In this document: positions 6,888 through 15,302 of the stretch, in pieces | Layout of the letters: every line of letters starts with the position of its first letter | Numbering within the stretch: the stretch's first letter is position 1 | DNA from: Actinomycetes bacterium | Lineage (GTDB): Bacteria > Actinomycetota > Actinomycetes > Propionibacteriales > Propionibacteriaceae | Direction: 5' to 3' | Assembly: GCA_023419175.1 (NCBI GenBank) | Contig: JAEZYG010000046.1 | Location: forward strand, 1 to 38,135 | Length of the DNA: 38,135 bases | Position numbers and translations under genes: made by a program | Notes under the pieces: generated by a model | Told to the model about the DNA's origin: nothing | What the model saw: only the letters and a program-made list of their open reading frames with translations | Database searches by the model: none

Positions 6888-8611
6888 GAAAGACGAGTAA
6901 AAAACGGATACGTCGTAGCGTTAAAAAAGAGGCTGTAGCGCTATCGCCTGCCCAGATCAAAGAGCGCACCATCCCCCAATGGGAGGGGCATTTAGCCGAT
7001 GTTGAGGATTATTCTGCGGGTATCGCAGACGAAGCATCGATCAAGGCTTTGATGAAAGATTGGCGCCGTGGACGAGCGACTCGCACGGTATGGAATATGA
7101 TCACCGACGGATATGTCGCCCTCTTCTCATGCGCAATCGTGATGGCGATGATCGTCTCGGGTTTGCTCAGCGTCCAACAATCCGCCGCAGGGTGTCACGA
7201 TATCTCCTGTCAGATCGCCCGCCATCTTCTTCCTCTCGTGGCTTTTTTCGCCTCGATATGTGCCACCTGCGCAGCCGCCCGACTTTTCGGTCCGGTTATC
7301 GCCTCATCGGCGGAAGGAAGTTGGCTACTATCCGCCCCGATGCGCCGGAATGTGCTGTTGAAAAAACGTCTCTATGCCTCCGTATTCTGCGCTGTCGTGG
7401 CAAGCTCTCTGCTAACCGCTTTAATCGCTATGCTGAGCGGCTTAGCCCTCTACAAGGTCGGATGGTGGGCGCTTCTATCCGCCGCTGGGGGAGGAGGTGT
7501 GATCGCCCTCTTGGCGATCGCTCAGGCATATCAGAGATTATGGCCATACCGTCTGATTCAGACCGTGTCATCTGTCTTGCTGATCCTCACCTTGATCGCA
7601 GTAGTGGCTTCGTCACGTGGCTGGATAAAGACCGTCTTTATCCATCGAGACGCCCTGCTCATCGCAGGGGTATTCATCGTCTTGACCCTTGCTATCGCCG
7701 CTGTGGTGATCGCCACCTTCCATCTGGGGAAGATGCCCAGGTCTCGTCTGATGAGCGGATCGGCTCTTCTCCAAGGAATGCAAGGGGCGATGTTCGCCCT
7801 CGACTTTTCCTTGATGAGGGATATTCTCGTCCAAAGACGCTGGCATGATATCGGCTCAGTTCGTCCTCAATCAGGTCGTGGAGTGGGACGACAGGCATTG
7901 ATTATGCGCGAGATCTTGCGTCTGCGTCGTTCCCCTCTTTCCCTGGTCTCTATTGCGATCAGTACGGTCATTCCCTATGCCTTGTGGGGGTTGGGATTGG
8001 GGAATCTCACCTGGCCGCTGACCGCTATCGTCATGATGTATCTCTTCATGCCTCTTCTGGGATCGATGAGGGTCCTCGCCCGTTCTAAAGGGCTTGCTCG
8101 TTGTTTTCCGATGTCTACGAGGGATATCAATCGAGGATTATCAATCATTCCAGCACTCGTGGCGATCATATGGACGATTGCCATCACGCCCGCTCGTCTG
8201 GTCATCGGTCAAGAATCCCTCACAGAGGAGAGCTTATGGCATGCTTTCTCGGCAAGTCTCATCACCGCTATAGCGGGTCTGATCGCTTCAATGCGCTGGG
8301 TAACTGCTCGCTCTGCAGACTATTCAACTCCCATGGTGGCGACGGGTTTTGGCGCTCTTCCTCCCGGTTTGATGATCAACCTCATCAGAGGTTTCGATAT
8401 GGTCGCTCTCATCACCATACCGCTCATTCTGGGATGGCCCTCGTTCACCTCAGCTCTCATCGCAGCGATCGCCTATATGGTCTTGTCCAGTGGGGGGATT
8501 TCGTCCGAAGAACTCGCTGAACGCAATCGAGAAGCCCGTGAAGAATTGGCGGCGTTGAAAGAGCAGAAACGCAAGGAAGCAATCGTCTACCATCGACGCA
8601 AGGCACGATGA
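6884..8611 (+). CDS. ABC transporter permease-like membrane protein, DUF6297-like
   Basis: A 575-residue polytopic membrane protein starting at GTG within the stop of the ATPase gene. The N-terminal 90 residues are basic and hydrophilic, with a stretch around LMKDWRRGRATRTVWNM. About ten hydrophobic segments follow in two halves, including GYVALFSCAIVMAMIVSGLL, LLPLVAFFASICATCAAARL and IIPALVAIIWTIAITPARL. The C-terminus is a charged tail rich in Glu, Lys and Arg after residue 545, likely a cytoplasmic coiled coil. From memory the layout matches the actinobacterial DUF6297 family, which occurs next to an ATPase of this kind; the function is not known to me. A GC-rich hairpin follows five bases after the stop. 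Confidence 0.72.
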   Translation: MRKTSKKRIRRSVKKEAVALSPAQIKERTIPQWEGHLADVEDYSAGIADEASIKALMKDWRRGRATRTVWNMITDGYVALFSCAIVMAMIVSGLLSVQQSAAGCHDISCQIARHLLPLVAFFASICATCAAARLFGPVIASSAEGSWLLSAPMRRNVLLKKRLYASVFCAVVASSLLTALIAMLSGLALYKVGWWALLSAAGGGGVIALLAIAQAYQRLWPYRLIQTVSSVLLILTLIAVVASSRGWIKTVFIHRDALLIAGVFIVLTLAIAAVVIATFHLGKMPRSRLMSGSALLQGMQGAMFALDFSLMRDILVQRRWHDIGSVRPQSGRGVGRQALIMREILRLRRSPLSLVSIAISTVIPYALWGLGLGNLTWPLTAIVMMYLFMPLLGSMRVLARSKGLARCFPMSTRDINRGLSIIPALVAIIWTIAITPARLVIGQESLTEESLWHAFSASLITAIAGLIASMRWVTARSADYSTPMVATGFGALPPGLMINLIRGFDMVALITIPLILGWPSFTSALIAAIAYMVLSSGGISSEELAERNREAREELAALKEQKRKEAIVYHRRKAR

Positions 8612-8615
8612 CTAA

Positions 8616-8640
8616 GAGCCGGGTGATTATCGCCCGGCTC
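8616..8640. terminator. bidirectional hairpin between convergent genes
   Basis: GAGCCGGGTG pairs with CGCCCGGCTC (10 bp with one G-U) around a 5-base loop ATTAT. It fills most of the 33 bp between the permease stop and the menF stop, so it could end transcription from both sides. Neither side has a good T-run, so efficiency is uncertain. Confidence 0.65.
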
Positions 8641-8644
8641 TCAC

Positions 8645-9889
8645 TCATGCTGAGCGCAAAGCTGAACGCATCGGCCCCATCTTGGCTTCAGTTTCGACCA
8701 GCTCGGCATGGGGATCGGAATTGGCGACAATGCCTCCGCCAGCAAAGATACGCATGGTGCATGGATCGTCTGCATCGATATATCCGCATCTCAAGGCGAG
8801 AGCCCATTCGCCATCCCCTTGGGCATCCAACCAACCGACGATTCCCGAATAGCGTCCGCGATCCATCTTCTCAAGGGAAGCGATGATCTCGCGAGCTTTA
8901 TCTGTAGGCAATCCGCAGACAGCAGCCGAGGGATGGACAGCTCCCGCCAAAGACAAAGTCGTCACCTCAGGTGAAGAAATCCCGCACAGGTCGGTCGCCA
9001 GATGCATGACGTTGGGCAAGGTGAGCACGAAGGGAGCATCTGCCACATGCATAGCTTGGAGATGATCGCGGATTCTATCGACTACCGATTCGACTGCAAG
9101 ACGGTGCTCTTGAAGATCTTTCACGCTCCCCATCAGACGCGAAGCCTGTTGAATATCGTCGACGCCATCGATACGCGGAATAGTGCCCGCCAAGATACGA
9201 GAGGTCGTCAGACCAGATTCGCGGCGGATCAGCATCTCAGGGGTGGAGCCGACAAGCCCATCAACGAGATAATTCCAACACGAACCGTATGAATCGCGTA
9301 GCCAGCGCAAAATGGAGCGAAGATCGATGGGAGTAGATGAACGGGCAATAAGATCGCGTGCCAGGACGACTTTGCGAGCCTCGCCAGCTTTGATGCGCTC
9401 GATACATTCAGCGACGATAGCTTTCCATTCTGTCTCGCTCACCGAACCGTTAGAAAATTCCACCTGCTCACAGCGCGAAGGCATAGCGCTTCGCTCCGGC
9501 AAGATGGGGGTGACTTGGTCGTAGCCGATCTGAGTGATCCACGATTGTCCTTGGCGACGCCCAATGATGATCTCGGGAATGATGAGGACAGAGCGCTGAG
9601 AGGAATGATCGGGATCGAAAAGGAAAGAGCCGATGCCGATCGGTCCTGTCCCGAAACGTCCGGGCATCTCCGTGTCGTTTTCGATCGAATCGATCATCTC
9701 TATCCACCAGCGATTTGCCTCATCGATAGAGTCGGTCTCGCAGCGAGCTACTTCGCCTAAGGCGACAAAACCTTCGTTGCCATGGAAGAAAGCCTGATCG
9801 CCGACCCGCAAGAAATCGGCGAGATTCCCCACCTCGTCTATGGCGATTGTGGTGGCGCGTAGACGTGAAGAAGCCGGATTGATAAGCAC
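8645..9889 (-). CDS. menF: isochorismate synthase
   Basis: MenF converts chorismate to isochorismate, the entry step of menaquinone synthesis. The 414-residue protein has the chorismate-binding fold signatures: the catalytic Lys region in ARKVVLARDLIARS, STPEMLIRRES, SRILAGTIPR, KDLQEHRLAVE, then HPSAAVCGLPTD, DRGRYSGIVGW and AGGGIVANSDPHAELVETE. Siderophore EntC-type enzymes share these motifs, but the location among men genes and the lack of siderophore genes favour MenF. The start is GTG at 9889. There is no Shine-Dalgarno, but a TAGAGT hexamer sits six bases upstream, suggesting a leaderless message. It is divergent from the MenJ-like gene and convergent with the ABC permease. Confidence 0.92.
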   Translation of the reverse strand: MLINPASSRLRATTIAIDEVGNLADFLRVGDQAFFHGNEGFVALGEVARCETDSIDEANRWWIEMIDSIENDTEMPGRFGTGPIGIGSFLFDPDHSSQRSVLIIPEIIIGRRQGQSWITQIGYDQVTPILPERSAMPSRCEQVEFSNGSVSETEWKAIVAECIERIKAGEARKVVLARDLIARSSTPIDLRSILRWLRDSYGSCWNYLVDGLVGSTPEMLIRRESGLTTSRILAGTIPRIDGVDDIQQASRLMGSVKDLQEHRLAVESVVDRIRDHLQAMHVADAPFVLTLPNVMHLATDLCGISSPEVTTLSLAGAVHPSAAVCGLPTDKAREIIASLEKMDRGRYSGIVGWLDAQGDGEWALALRCGYIDADDPCTMRIFAGGGIVANSDPHAELVETEAKMGPMRSALRSA

Positions 9890-9895
9890 GCCCTG

Positions 9896-9901
9896 ACTCT
9901 A
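9896..9901 (-). promoter_or_regulatory. candidate -10 element of menF
   Basis: Read on the minus strand, TAGAGT ends six bases before the GTG start of menF. This is the TANNNT-short spacer-start layout of leaderless actinobacterial messages. No convincing -35 element was found. The 115 bp between menF and the MenJ-like gene must hold both divergent promoters; on the plus side only TACTAT at 9979-9984 resembles a -10 element. Confidence 0.35.
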
Positions 9902-10004
9902 GCTGAGATGGAATGAATCTGTGCAACTGCGATGTGACAACTGATGGAATCGGCTCGCAGTAGGCCTCGAAAAATCGCTACTATGACCGCGAGGAGGTAG
10001 CCGA

Positions 10005-11318
10005 ATGAGCACAGACTATAAGGGCGTCAAAGCGTCCACCCTTACCCTTGAAAGCCCCTCGGCTGAACAGAAAGCCGATGTAATCGTGGTCGGTGCAGGT
10101 CCGGCCGGTAGCAGTACAGCAGCTTTCCTAGCCAAAGCGGGATTGGATGTATGTCTACTGGAGAAATCGGGTTTTCCGCGTGAAAAAGTCTGTGGAGATG
10201 GTCTGACCCCTCGAGCAGTCAGAATGATGATTCGTCTGGGCATCGACACCAGCGAAGAAGCTGGATGGAAACGCAATAAAGGGTTGCGCATTTTTGCAGG
10301 TGGGGCAGAACCGCTCGATATGCCTTGGCCAAATGTGGGAGATTATCCCGATTACGGTCTGGTGTGTTCGCGCACGGTCTTTGACGATATGCTCGCGGGG
10401 ATCGCGGTGGCTTCAGGGGCGCGTCTCTATACCGAGACTCGAGTCGAAGGACCATTGCTGGATGCATCTGGACGCGTTATCGGTGTCAAAGACAGCCAAG
10501 GTCGTCATTTTTACGCCCCTATCGTTGTCGCAGCAGACGGAAATTCTGCGCGTCTCGCTCTCCAAGCTGGACGCGACCGGATGGATTCTCGTCCGATGGG
10601 TGTAGCTGTTCGCAGTTACTATCGCAGTCCGAAATCCGACCTAGAGTGGCTGGAAAGCTATCTGGAACTATGGGACGGCCAACCTGGAAAATCGAATCTG
10701 CTTCCCGGATACGGTTGGGTCTTTGGATGTGCAGATGGGACGGCCAATGTTGGTCTAGGCATGCTGAACACGTCGTCTGCTTTCGGGAAAACCGATTACA
10801 AAGCCCTCATGAAACGCTGGCTGGATGCCACGCCTGCCGAATGGGGATTCAGGGAAGAAAATCGTCTTGAGCCCATCAGGGGTGCTGCCTTACCGATGGC
10901 TTTCAACCGTCAACCTTTCTATGCGGACGGATTATTGCTCGTTGGAGATGCCGCTGGAATGATCTCGCCATTCAATGGTGAGGGAATTTCCTATGCGATG
11001 GAATCGGGACAGATCGCAGCGGAATGTATTGCCGATGCCAAAGCCCGCGGATTCAACACACCCAGTGCGGAAGTTGCCTTGGAACATTATGTAGATCAGA
11101 TCAAGGCTGAATGGGGAGGGTATTACCGACTAGGTACGATTTTCGTCAAACTCATCGGTAATCCGCACATCATGCAGATGTGTACAAAATACGGTCTGCC
11201 TCATGCCCGTCTGATGAGATTTGTTCATAAGCTCTTGGCGAATCTTCCCAGCCATCATCACCGCGAAGTTGACGATCTTGTCATTACCATCCTGTCAAGG
11301 TTAGCCCCCTCAACGTGA
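10005..11318 (+). CDS. menJ: geranylgeranyl reductase-family flavoprotein, probable menaquinone side-chain reductase
   Basis: FAD-dependent reductases of this family saturate isoprenoid double bonds; in mycobacteria MenJ reduces one double bond of the menaquinone tail. The 437-residue protein has the dinucleotide-binding motif GAGPAG (residues 30-35) ending the first beta strand at LLEK, the family motif REKVCGDGLTPRAV, and the second FAD motif LLVGDAAGMISPFNGEGI near residue 313. The start has a strong GAGGAGGT Shine-Dalgarno. The nuo promoter begins two bases after its stop. Position between menF and nuoA argues strongly for the quinone rather than chlorophyll or archaeal lipid as substrate. 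Which double bonds are reduced cannot be read from sequence. Confidence 0.88.
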   Translation: MSTDYKGVKASTLTLESPSAEQKADVIVVGAGPAGSSTAAFLAKAGLDVCLLEKSGFPREKVCGDGLTPRAVRMMIRLGIDTSEEAGWKRNKGLRIFAGGAEPLDMPWPNVGDYPDYGLVCSRTVFDDMLAGIAVASGARLYTETRVEGPLLDASGRVIGVKDSQGRHFYAPIVVAADGNSARLALQAGRDRMDSRPMGVAVRSYYRSPKSDLEWLESYLELWDGQPGKSNLLPGYGWVFGCADGTANVGLGMLNTSSAFGKTDYKALMKRWLDATPAEWGFREENRLEPIRGAALPMAFNRQPFYADGLLLVGDAAGMISPFNGEGISYAMESGQIAAECIADAKARGFNTPSAEVALEHYVDQIKAEWGGYYRLGTIFVKLIGNPHIMQMCTKYGLPHARLMRFVHKLLANLPSHHHREVDDLVITILSRLAPST

Positions 11319-11319
11319 C

Positions 11320-11348
11320 TTGAACTGTCATCTGGGACAGAATAGACA
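11320..11348 (+). promoter_or_regulatory. candidate nuo operon promoter with overlapping inverted repeat
   Basis: TTGAAC (11320-11325) and TAGACA (11343-11348) are 17 bp apart, giving a start near 11355 and a leader of about 75 nt before nuoA. The spacer contains the perfect inverted repeat CTGTC-ATCTGG-GACAG (11325-11340), well placed for a repressor. A purine-rich GGAAGGA precedes nuoA by about 11 bases. Confidence 0.5.
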
Positions 11349-11429
11349 CCGTGGCCCACCTCGTCCGTGCCGCGACGCATTGAGGCGAGAGGTAACGAAT
11401 AGCCGGATGAGCGGAAGGACGCAGCGGAT

Positions 11430-11789
11430 ATGAATCCCTATATCCCCGTCATAGGAATGGTCGCCCTTGCGACCATCTTTGTCGTCGTGTCGATCGGTTT
11501 GAGTGCGGTCGTTGGCCCCGCCCGATATAACCGGACGAAATACGATTCCTTTGAGTGTGGACTACAAGCCACCCCTCAGCCGGCTGATGGCGGTCGCTTC
11601 TCGGTGAAGTATTACATCACCGCCATGCTATTCATCATGTTCGATATTGAGATCGTCTTCCTCTACCCCTGGGCTGTCGCTTTCGACCGTGTGGGAACTC
11701 TCGGAGTGGTCGCAATGATCGAATTCATCGTCACCGTATTGATCGCCTACTACTACAACGTGCGCCGCGGCGGCCTCGAGTGGGACTGA
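11430..11789 (+). CDS. nuoA: NADH-quinone oxidoreductase subunit A
   Basis: NuoA is a small membrane subunit of complex I at the junction of the membrane and peripheral arms. The 119-residue protein has three hydrophobic helices (starting IPVIGMVALATIFVVVSIGL, then KYYITAMLFIMFDIEIVFLY, then GVVAMIEFIVTVLIAYYY). The conserved YDSFECG sequence lies in the first loop, and the acidic FDIEIVFLYPW motif in helix 2. It opens a 14-gene operon and nuoB starts 10 bp after its stop behind AAGGAG. Confidence 0.97.
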   Translation: MNPYIPVIGMVALATIFVVVSIGLSAVVGPARYNRTKYDSFECGLQATPQPADGGRFSVKYYITAMLFIMFDIEIVFLYPWAVAFDRVGTLGVVAMIEFIVTVLIAYYYNVRRGGLEWD

Positions 11790-11799
11790 AGGAGCAAAG

Positions 11800-12357
11800 A
11801 TGGGTCTTGAAGACAAGGTGCCGGCAGGCGTCCTGTTGACCACATTGGAAGCGGTCGCCGGATGGACGCGCAAAGCATCATTCTGGCCGCTGACGATGGG
11901 GTTGGCGTGCTGCGCAATTGAGATGATCAGCTATGGCGGTCCTCGTGCGGACGCCGCCCGATGGGGACAAGAAGTCTTCCGTGCTTCACCTCGTCAGGCA
12001 GATCTCATGATCGTTTCAGGGCGCGTCAGTCACAAGATGGCTCCCGTCGTCCGTCAGCTATGGGATCAGATGCCCAATCCGAAGTGGTGTATCGCCATGG
12101 GAGCCTGCGCTTCCAGTGGAGGTATGTTCAACAATTACGCCATCGTTCAAGGTGTCGACCATATCGTCCCGGTCGATATCTATATTCCCGGTTGTCCTCC
12201 ACGACCCGATATGTTGATTGACGCCGTTTTCAAACTGCGTGAAAAGGAAGTCCAATGGGGCAAAATCGGAGCCCATCGCGAAGCTGAGATCTGCGATGCC
12301 GAACAGAAAGCCCTGAATTCGCCTGCCACCATCGAGCAGAAAGGTTTGATGCGATGA
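11800..12357 (+). CDS. nuoB: NADH-quinone oxidoreductase subunit B
   Basis: NuoB carries the terminal [4Fe-4S] cluster N2, which hands electrons to menaquinone. The 185-residue protein has all four ligands: adjacent C37-C38 in GLACCAIEM, C103 in GACASSGG and C132 in PGCPPRPD. The VSGRVSHKMAPVV segment is also typical. Its stop overlaps the nuoC start by 4 bp (ATGA). Confidence 0.97.
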   Translation: MGLEDKVPAGVLLTTLEAVAGWTRKASFWPLTMGLACCAIEMISYGGPRADAARWGQEVFRASPRQADLMIVSGRVSHKMAPVVRQLWDQMPNPKWCIAMGACASSGGMFNNYAIVQGVDHIVPVDIYIPGCPPRPDMLIDAVFKLREKEVQWGKIGAHREAEICDAEQKALNSPATIEQKGLMR

Positions 12358-13190
12358 GCGAGGAGACGCGTTTGCAGGGCAATGCCCCTCACGGCAAAGT
12401 GGTCGGCAGTGAAGATCAACCGACAGGGCCAGCTCGCAGTATCACTGAAGGTGAGATGACGTCGCCTGGAGCTGATCAGTCGGGATCTCTCTCGATGCAC
12501 CATGCTTTCCTCTCACAGCTCTATGCTGAGCCGACGAGAACAGATGAGCCCATCATGGATATCCGGCGTGGCATGTGGGGAGACGGACACGGTTCAGCTG
12601 ATACGTCCGGTTTTTCTGGAATGACTCGCCTGATCACCTTGCCGGGACAATGTGAGCCTCCTTTTGGAGGGTGGTTTGACGATGTTGCCAATCGTTTGGC
12701 CGAGCTCGTTCCCCATTTCGCCCTCAAGGTTTCGATCTGGCGCGGACGCATCACCTTCTTCGTGAAAGCCGACAAATTACTCGAACTTGCCCGCGTGTTG
12801 CGCGATGATGAACAGCTGCGTTTTGAAGCGTGTATGTCGGTTTCAGGCGTTCACTATCCGAACGATCACGGCGCTCAACTACACGTCGTCTATCAGATGC
12901 TGAGCTTCACTCACAATCGACGTATCAGCCTTGAAGTGGCAGTAGATGAGAACGACCCCCATATCGATTCTTTAACCAGCGTCTACCCGATGGTGAACTA
13001 TCACGAAAGGGAGACCTGGGATATGTTCGGCGTGATCTTCGATGGTCACCCCGCTTTGACCCGCATCTTGATGCCCGATGATTGGGTAGGACATCCGCAA
13101 CGTAAGGATTATCCTCTCGGCGGTATCCCTATCGAATATAAGGGAGCAGTCGTTCCTCCGCCTCACGAACGCAGGAGTTACCAGGCATGA
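12354..13190 (+). CDS. nuoC: NADH-quinone oxidoreductase subunit C
   Basis: NuoC is a peripheral-arm structural subunit that contacts NuoD. The 278-residue protein has a poorly conserved N-terminal extension of about 90 residues, seen in other actinobacterial NuoC. The core ends with the family signature ERETWDMFGVIFDGHPALTR and a C-terminal DWVGHPQRKDYPLGG. It overlaps both nuoB and nuoD by 4 bp, implying coupled translation. Confidence 0.96.
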   Translation: MSEETRLQGNAPHGKVVGSEDQPTGPARSITEGEMTSPGADQSGSLSMHHAFLSQLYAEPTRTDEPIMDIRRGMWGDGHGSADTSGFSGMTRLITLPGQCEPPFGGWFDDVANRLAELVPHFALKVSIWRGRITFFVKADKLLELARVLRDDEQLRFEACMSVSGVHYPNDHGAQLHVVYQMLSFTHNRRISLEVAVDENDPHIDSLTSVYPMVNYHERETWDMFGVIFDGHPALTRILMPDDWVGHPQRKDYPLGGIPIEYKGAVVPPPHERRSYQA

Positions 13191-14548
13191 GCGCACATTA
13201 CGAACAATCCTCGTTCGACACCGATCTGTTCGCCACGTCATCCGAACCAGCTGTCGAACAGGCATATTTGGCAAACGGTGCCGACTGGGCGCAGATCATC
13301 GAATCTCAACGAGATCGAGCCGACGAGATCATCGTGGTCAATATGGGGCCTCAACATCCCGCCACTCACGGCGTGATGCGTCTGGTTTTGGAATTGGAAG
13401 GCGAGACGGTCAAGTCGGTACGTCCAGGAATCGGTTTCTTACATACAGGCATTGAGAAGAACGCCGAATTCCGTACCTGGACTCAAGGATCGACGTTTTT
13501 CACGCGTTGCAATTACGTCGCGGGTATCCATAACGAGATGGCATATTCTTTGGCTGTCGATACCCTCTTGGACATCGCAGATGAGATTCCCGAACGCGGA
13601 AAAAATCTGCGAGTTCTCATGTTGGAAGTCAACCGCATCGCCTCCCATCTAACCGCAGTCGGTTCGGTCGGTTTGGAATTGGGAGCCACATCGGTTCAAG
13701 AGGTGTGTCTAAGAGAACGCGAGCGCGTCTTGGAATTCACCGAAGCGGTAACGGGTCTGCGCATGAATAACGCCTATATTCGTCCCGGTGGTGTGCAAAA
13801 CGATCTTCCAGATGATGGCATCGAATTGCTCGATGAGCTGATTAAACAGCTCAAGATCAACCTTCCCGAAGTGGGCGCTTTCACATTGGAAAATCCCATC
13901 TTCAAAGGGCGTATGGAGGGGGTCGGCTATCTCGATTTAGCTGGCTGTATGATGATGGGCGCTACCGGCCCTGTCTTGAGAGCGACCGGCTATCCGTGGG
14001 ATCTGCGTAAGATGCAGCCCTATAGCGGATATGACACCTACGAGTTCGATATTCCCACACGCACCTCGTGCGATGCTTTCGGACGTTGGGAGATCCGACT
14101 TGAAGAGATGGATCAGTCAATCCGCATTCTCGAACAGGTGAGGGATCGTCTGGCAGCCAATGCCGGACAGCCCTATCGTGTTCAAGATCCCCATCTGGAA
14201 TGGCCAAGCCGATTGACTGTCGGCCCAGACGGACAGGGTAATTCCCATGAGCACGTCAAACACATCATGGGTCAATCGATGGAAGGCTTGATCCACCACT
14301 TCAAGAAGGTCACCGAAGGTTTCCATGTTCCCGCTGGTCAGGTCTATTCAGCTATTGAAGGTCCTGGTGGTGAATTGGCTTGTCACCTCGTCTCCGATGG
14401 GGGGACGCGACCCTATCGAGCCCATCTACGCGATCCAGGTTTCCACCATGTGCAAGCCCTGCCACTCATGAGCGAAGGAGCGATGCTGTCCGATCTGTTG
14501 ATGGCTTTGGGCTCCATTGACCCGGTGATGGGTGGGGTCGATCGATGA
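13187..14548 (+). CDS. nuoD: NADH-quinone oxidoreductase subunit D
   Basis: NuoD, related to the large subunit of NiFe hydrogenases, forms the quinone-binding cavity together with NuoB. Visible signatures in the 453-residue protein are NMGPQHPATHGVMRLVLELE near the N-terminus (the His in GPQHPATHG lies at the quinone site), GFLHTGIEKNAE, and the C-terminal SDGGTRPYRAHLRDP and LGSIDPVMGGVDR. The nickel-site cysteines of hydrogenases are absent, as expected. The ATG overlaps the nuoC stop. Confidence 0.97.
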   Translation: MSAHYEQSSFDTDLFATSSEPAVEQAYLANGADWAQIIESQRDRADEIIVVNMGPQHPATHGVMRLVLELEGETVKSVRPGIGFLHTGIEKNAEFRTWTQGSTFFTRCNYVAGIHNEMAYSLAVDTLLDIADEIPERGKNLRVLMLEVNRIASHLTAVGSVGLELGATSVQEVCLRERERVLEFTEAVTGLRMNNAYIRPGGVQNDLPDDGIELLDELIKQLKINLPEVGAFTLENPIFKGRMEGVGYLDLAGCMMMGATGPVLRATGYPWDLRKMQPYSGYDTYEFDIPTRTSCDAFGRWEIRLEEMDQSIRILEQVRDRLAANAGQPYRVQDPHLEWPSRLTVGPDGQGNSHEHVKHIMGQSMEGLIHHFKKVTEGFHVPAGQVYSAIEGPGGELACHLVSDGGTRPYRAHLRDPGFHHVQALPLMSEGAMLSDLLMALGSIDPVMGGVDR

Positions 14549-14579
14549 TGACTGTCTATCTGTTAAGGAGTGGTGCGTG

Positions 14580-15302
14580 ATGAGCGGACACGATTTCGTC
14601 TCGGACTACAGCGATGCGGTCAGAATCGATCGCGACGAACTGCCGACCAAGATCACAGACGAGACTATCGCTGAGATGCGCGAGATCATGTCTCGTTATC
14701 CAGAGCCTCGTTCGGCTCTCCTGCCGATGCTGCATCTCGTCCAGTCTGTGGACGGACGTCTTTCCGATGCCGGAGTGAAGATCTGCGCTGAACTGTTAGG
14801 GCTTTCCCAAGCCCAGGTCAATGGTGTGGCCACCTTCTATTCGATGTATCGACGTCGTCCAGCCGGTAAGCATCATATCGGCGTATGTACAACTACCCTA
14901 TGCGCTGTCATGGGTGGAGATGTATTGCTTAAGCAGATGGAAGATACTCTCGGGATTCACGAGGGAGAAACCACTGAGGATGGCACCTTCTCCTTGGAAC
15001 GTCTTGAATGCAATGCCGCCTGCGATTTCGCTCCTGTCATGATGGTCAACTGGGAATTTATGGATCAGATGACTCCTGAAAAGGCCGAGGAATTGATCCG
15101 TAAACTGCGCGCGGGTGAAGAGGTTCATTCCACGCGCGGTGCCACTATTACCAGCTGGAAGGAAGCCGAGCGAGTACTCGCAGGTTTCGATGATGGCCGA
15201 GCAGATGAAGGTCCGTCCGCTGGGGAGCCTTCGCTACGCGGATTGAAAGCTGCCCGCGAACATGGCTGGAGCGCCCCGAAGCCTGCAGAGGAGATCCAGT
15301 GA
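14580..15302 (+). CDS. nuoE: NADH-quinone oxidoreductase subunit E
   Basis: NuoE is a thioredoxin-like subunit with [2Fe-2S] cluster N1a in the NADH-oxidising module. The ligands follow the C-x4-C ... C-x3-C pattern: C103 and C108 in GVCTTTLCAVMGG, C144 and C148 in ECNAACDF. I use ATG 14580, nine bases after AAGGAG; GTG 14577 is also possible, and a longer frame from 14532 would overlap nuoD without a Shine-Dalgarno. The 240-residue length includes a hydrophilic C-terminal tail of about 60 residues, common in actinobacterial NuoE. It overlaps nuoF by 4 bp (GTGA). Confidence 0.96.
   Translation: MSGHDFVSDYSDAVRIDRDELPTKITDETIAEMREIMSRYPEPRSALLPMLHLVQSVDGRLSDAGVKICAELLGLSQAQVNGVATFYSMYRRRPAGKHHIGVCTTTLCAVMGGDVLLKQMEDTLGIHEGETTEDGTFSLERLECNAACDFAPVMMVNWEFMDQMTPEKAEELIRKLRAGEEVHSTRGATITSWKEAERVLAGFDDGRADEGPSAGEPSLRGLKAAREHGWSAPKPAEEIQ

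Noticed and set aside
7060..7848. 262-codon plus-strand open frame inside the ABC permease gene
   Set aside because: Arg/Ser/His-rich out-of-frame reading of the permease with no initiation signal.
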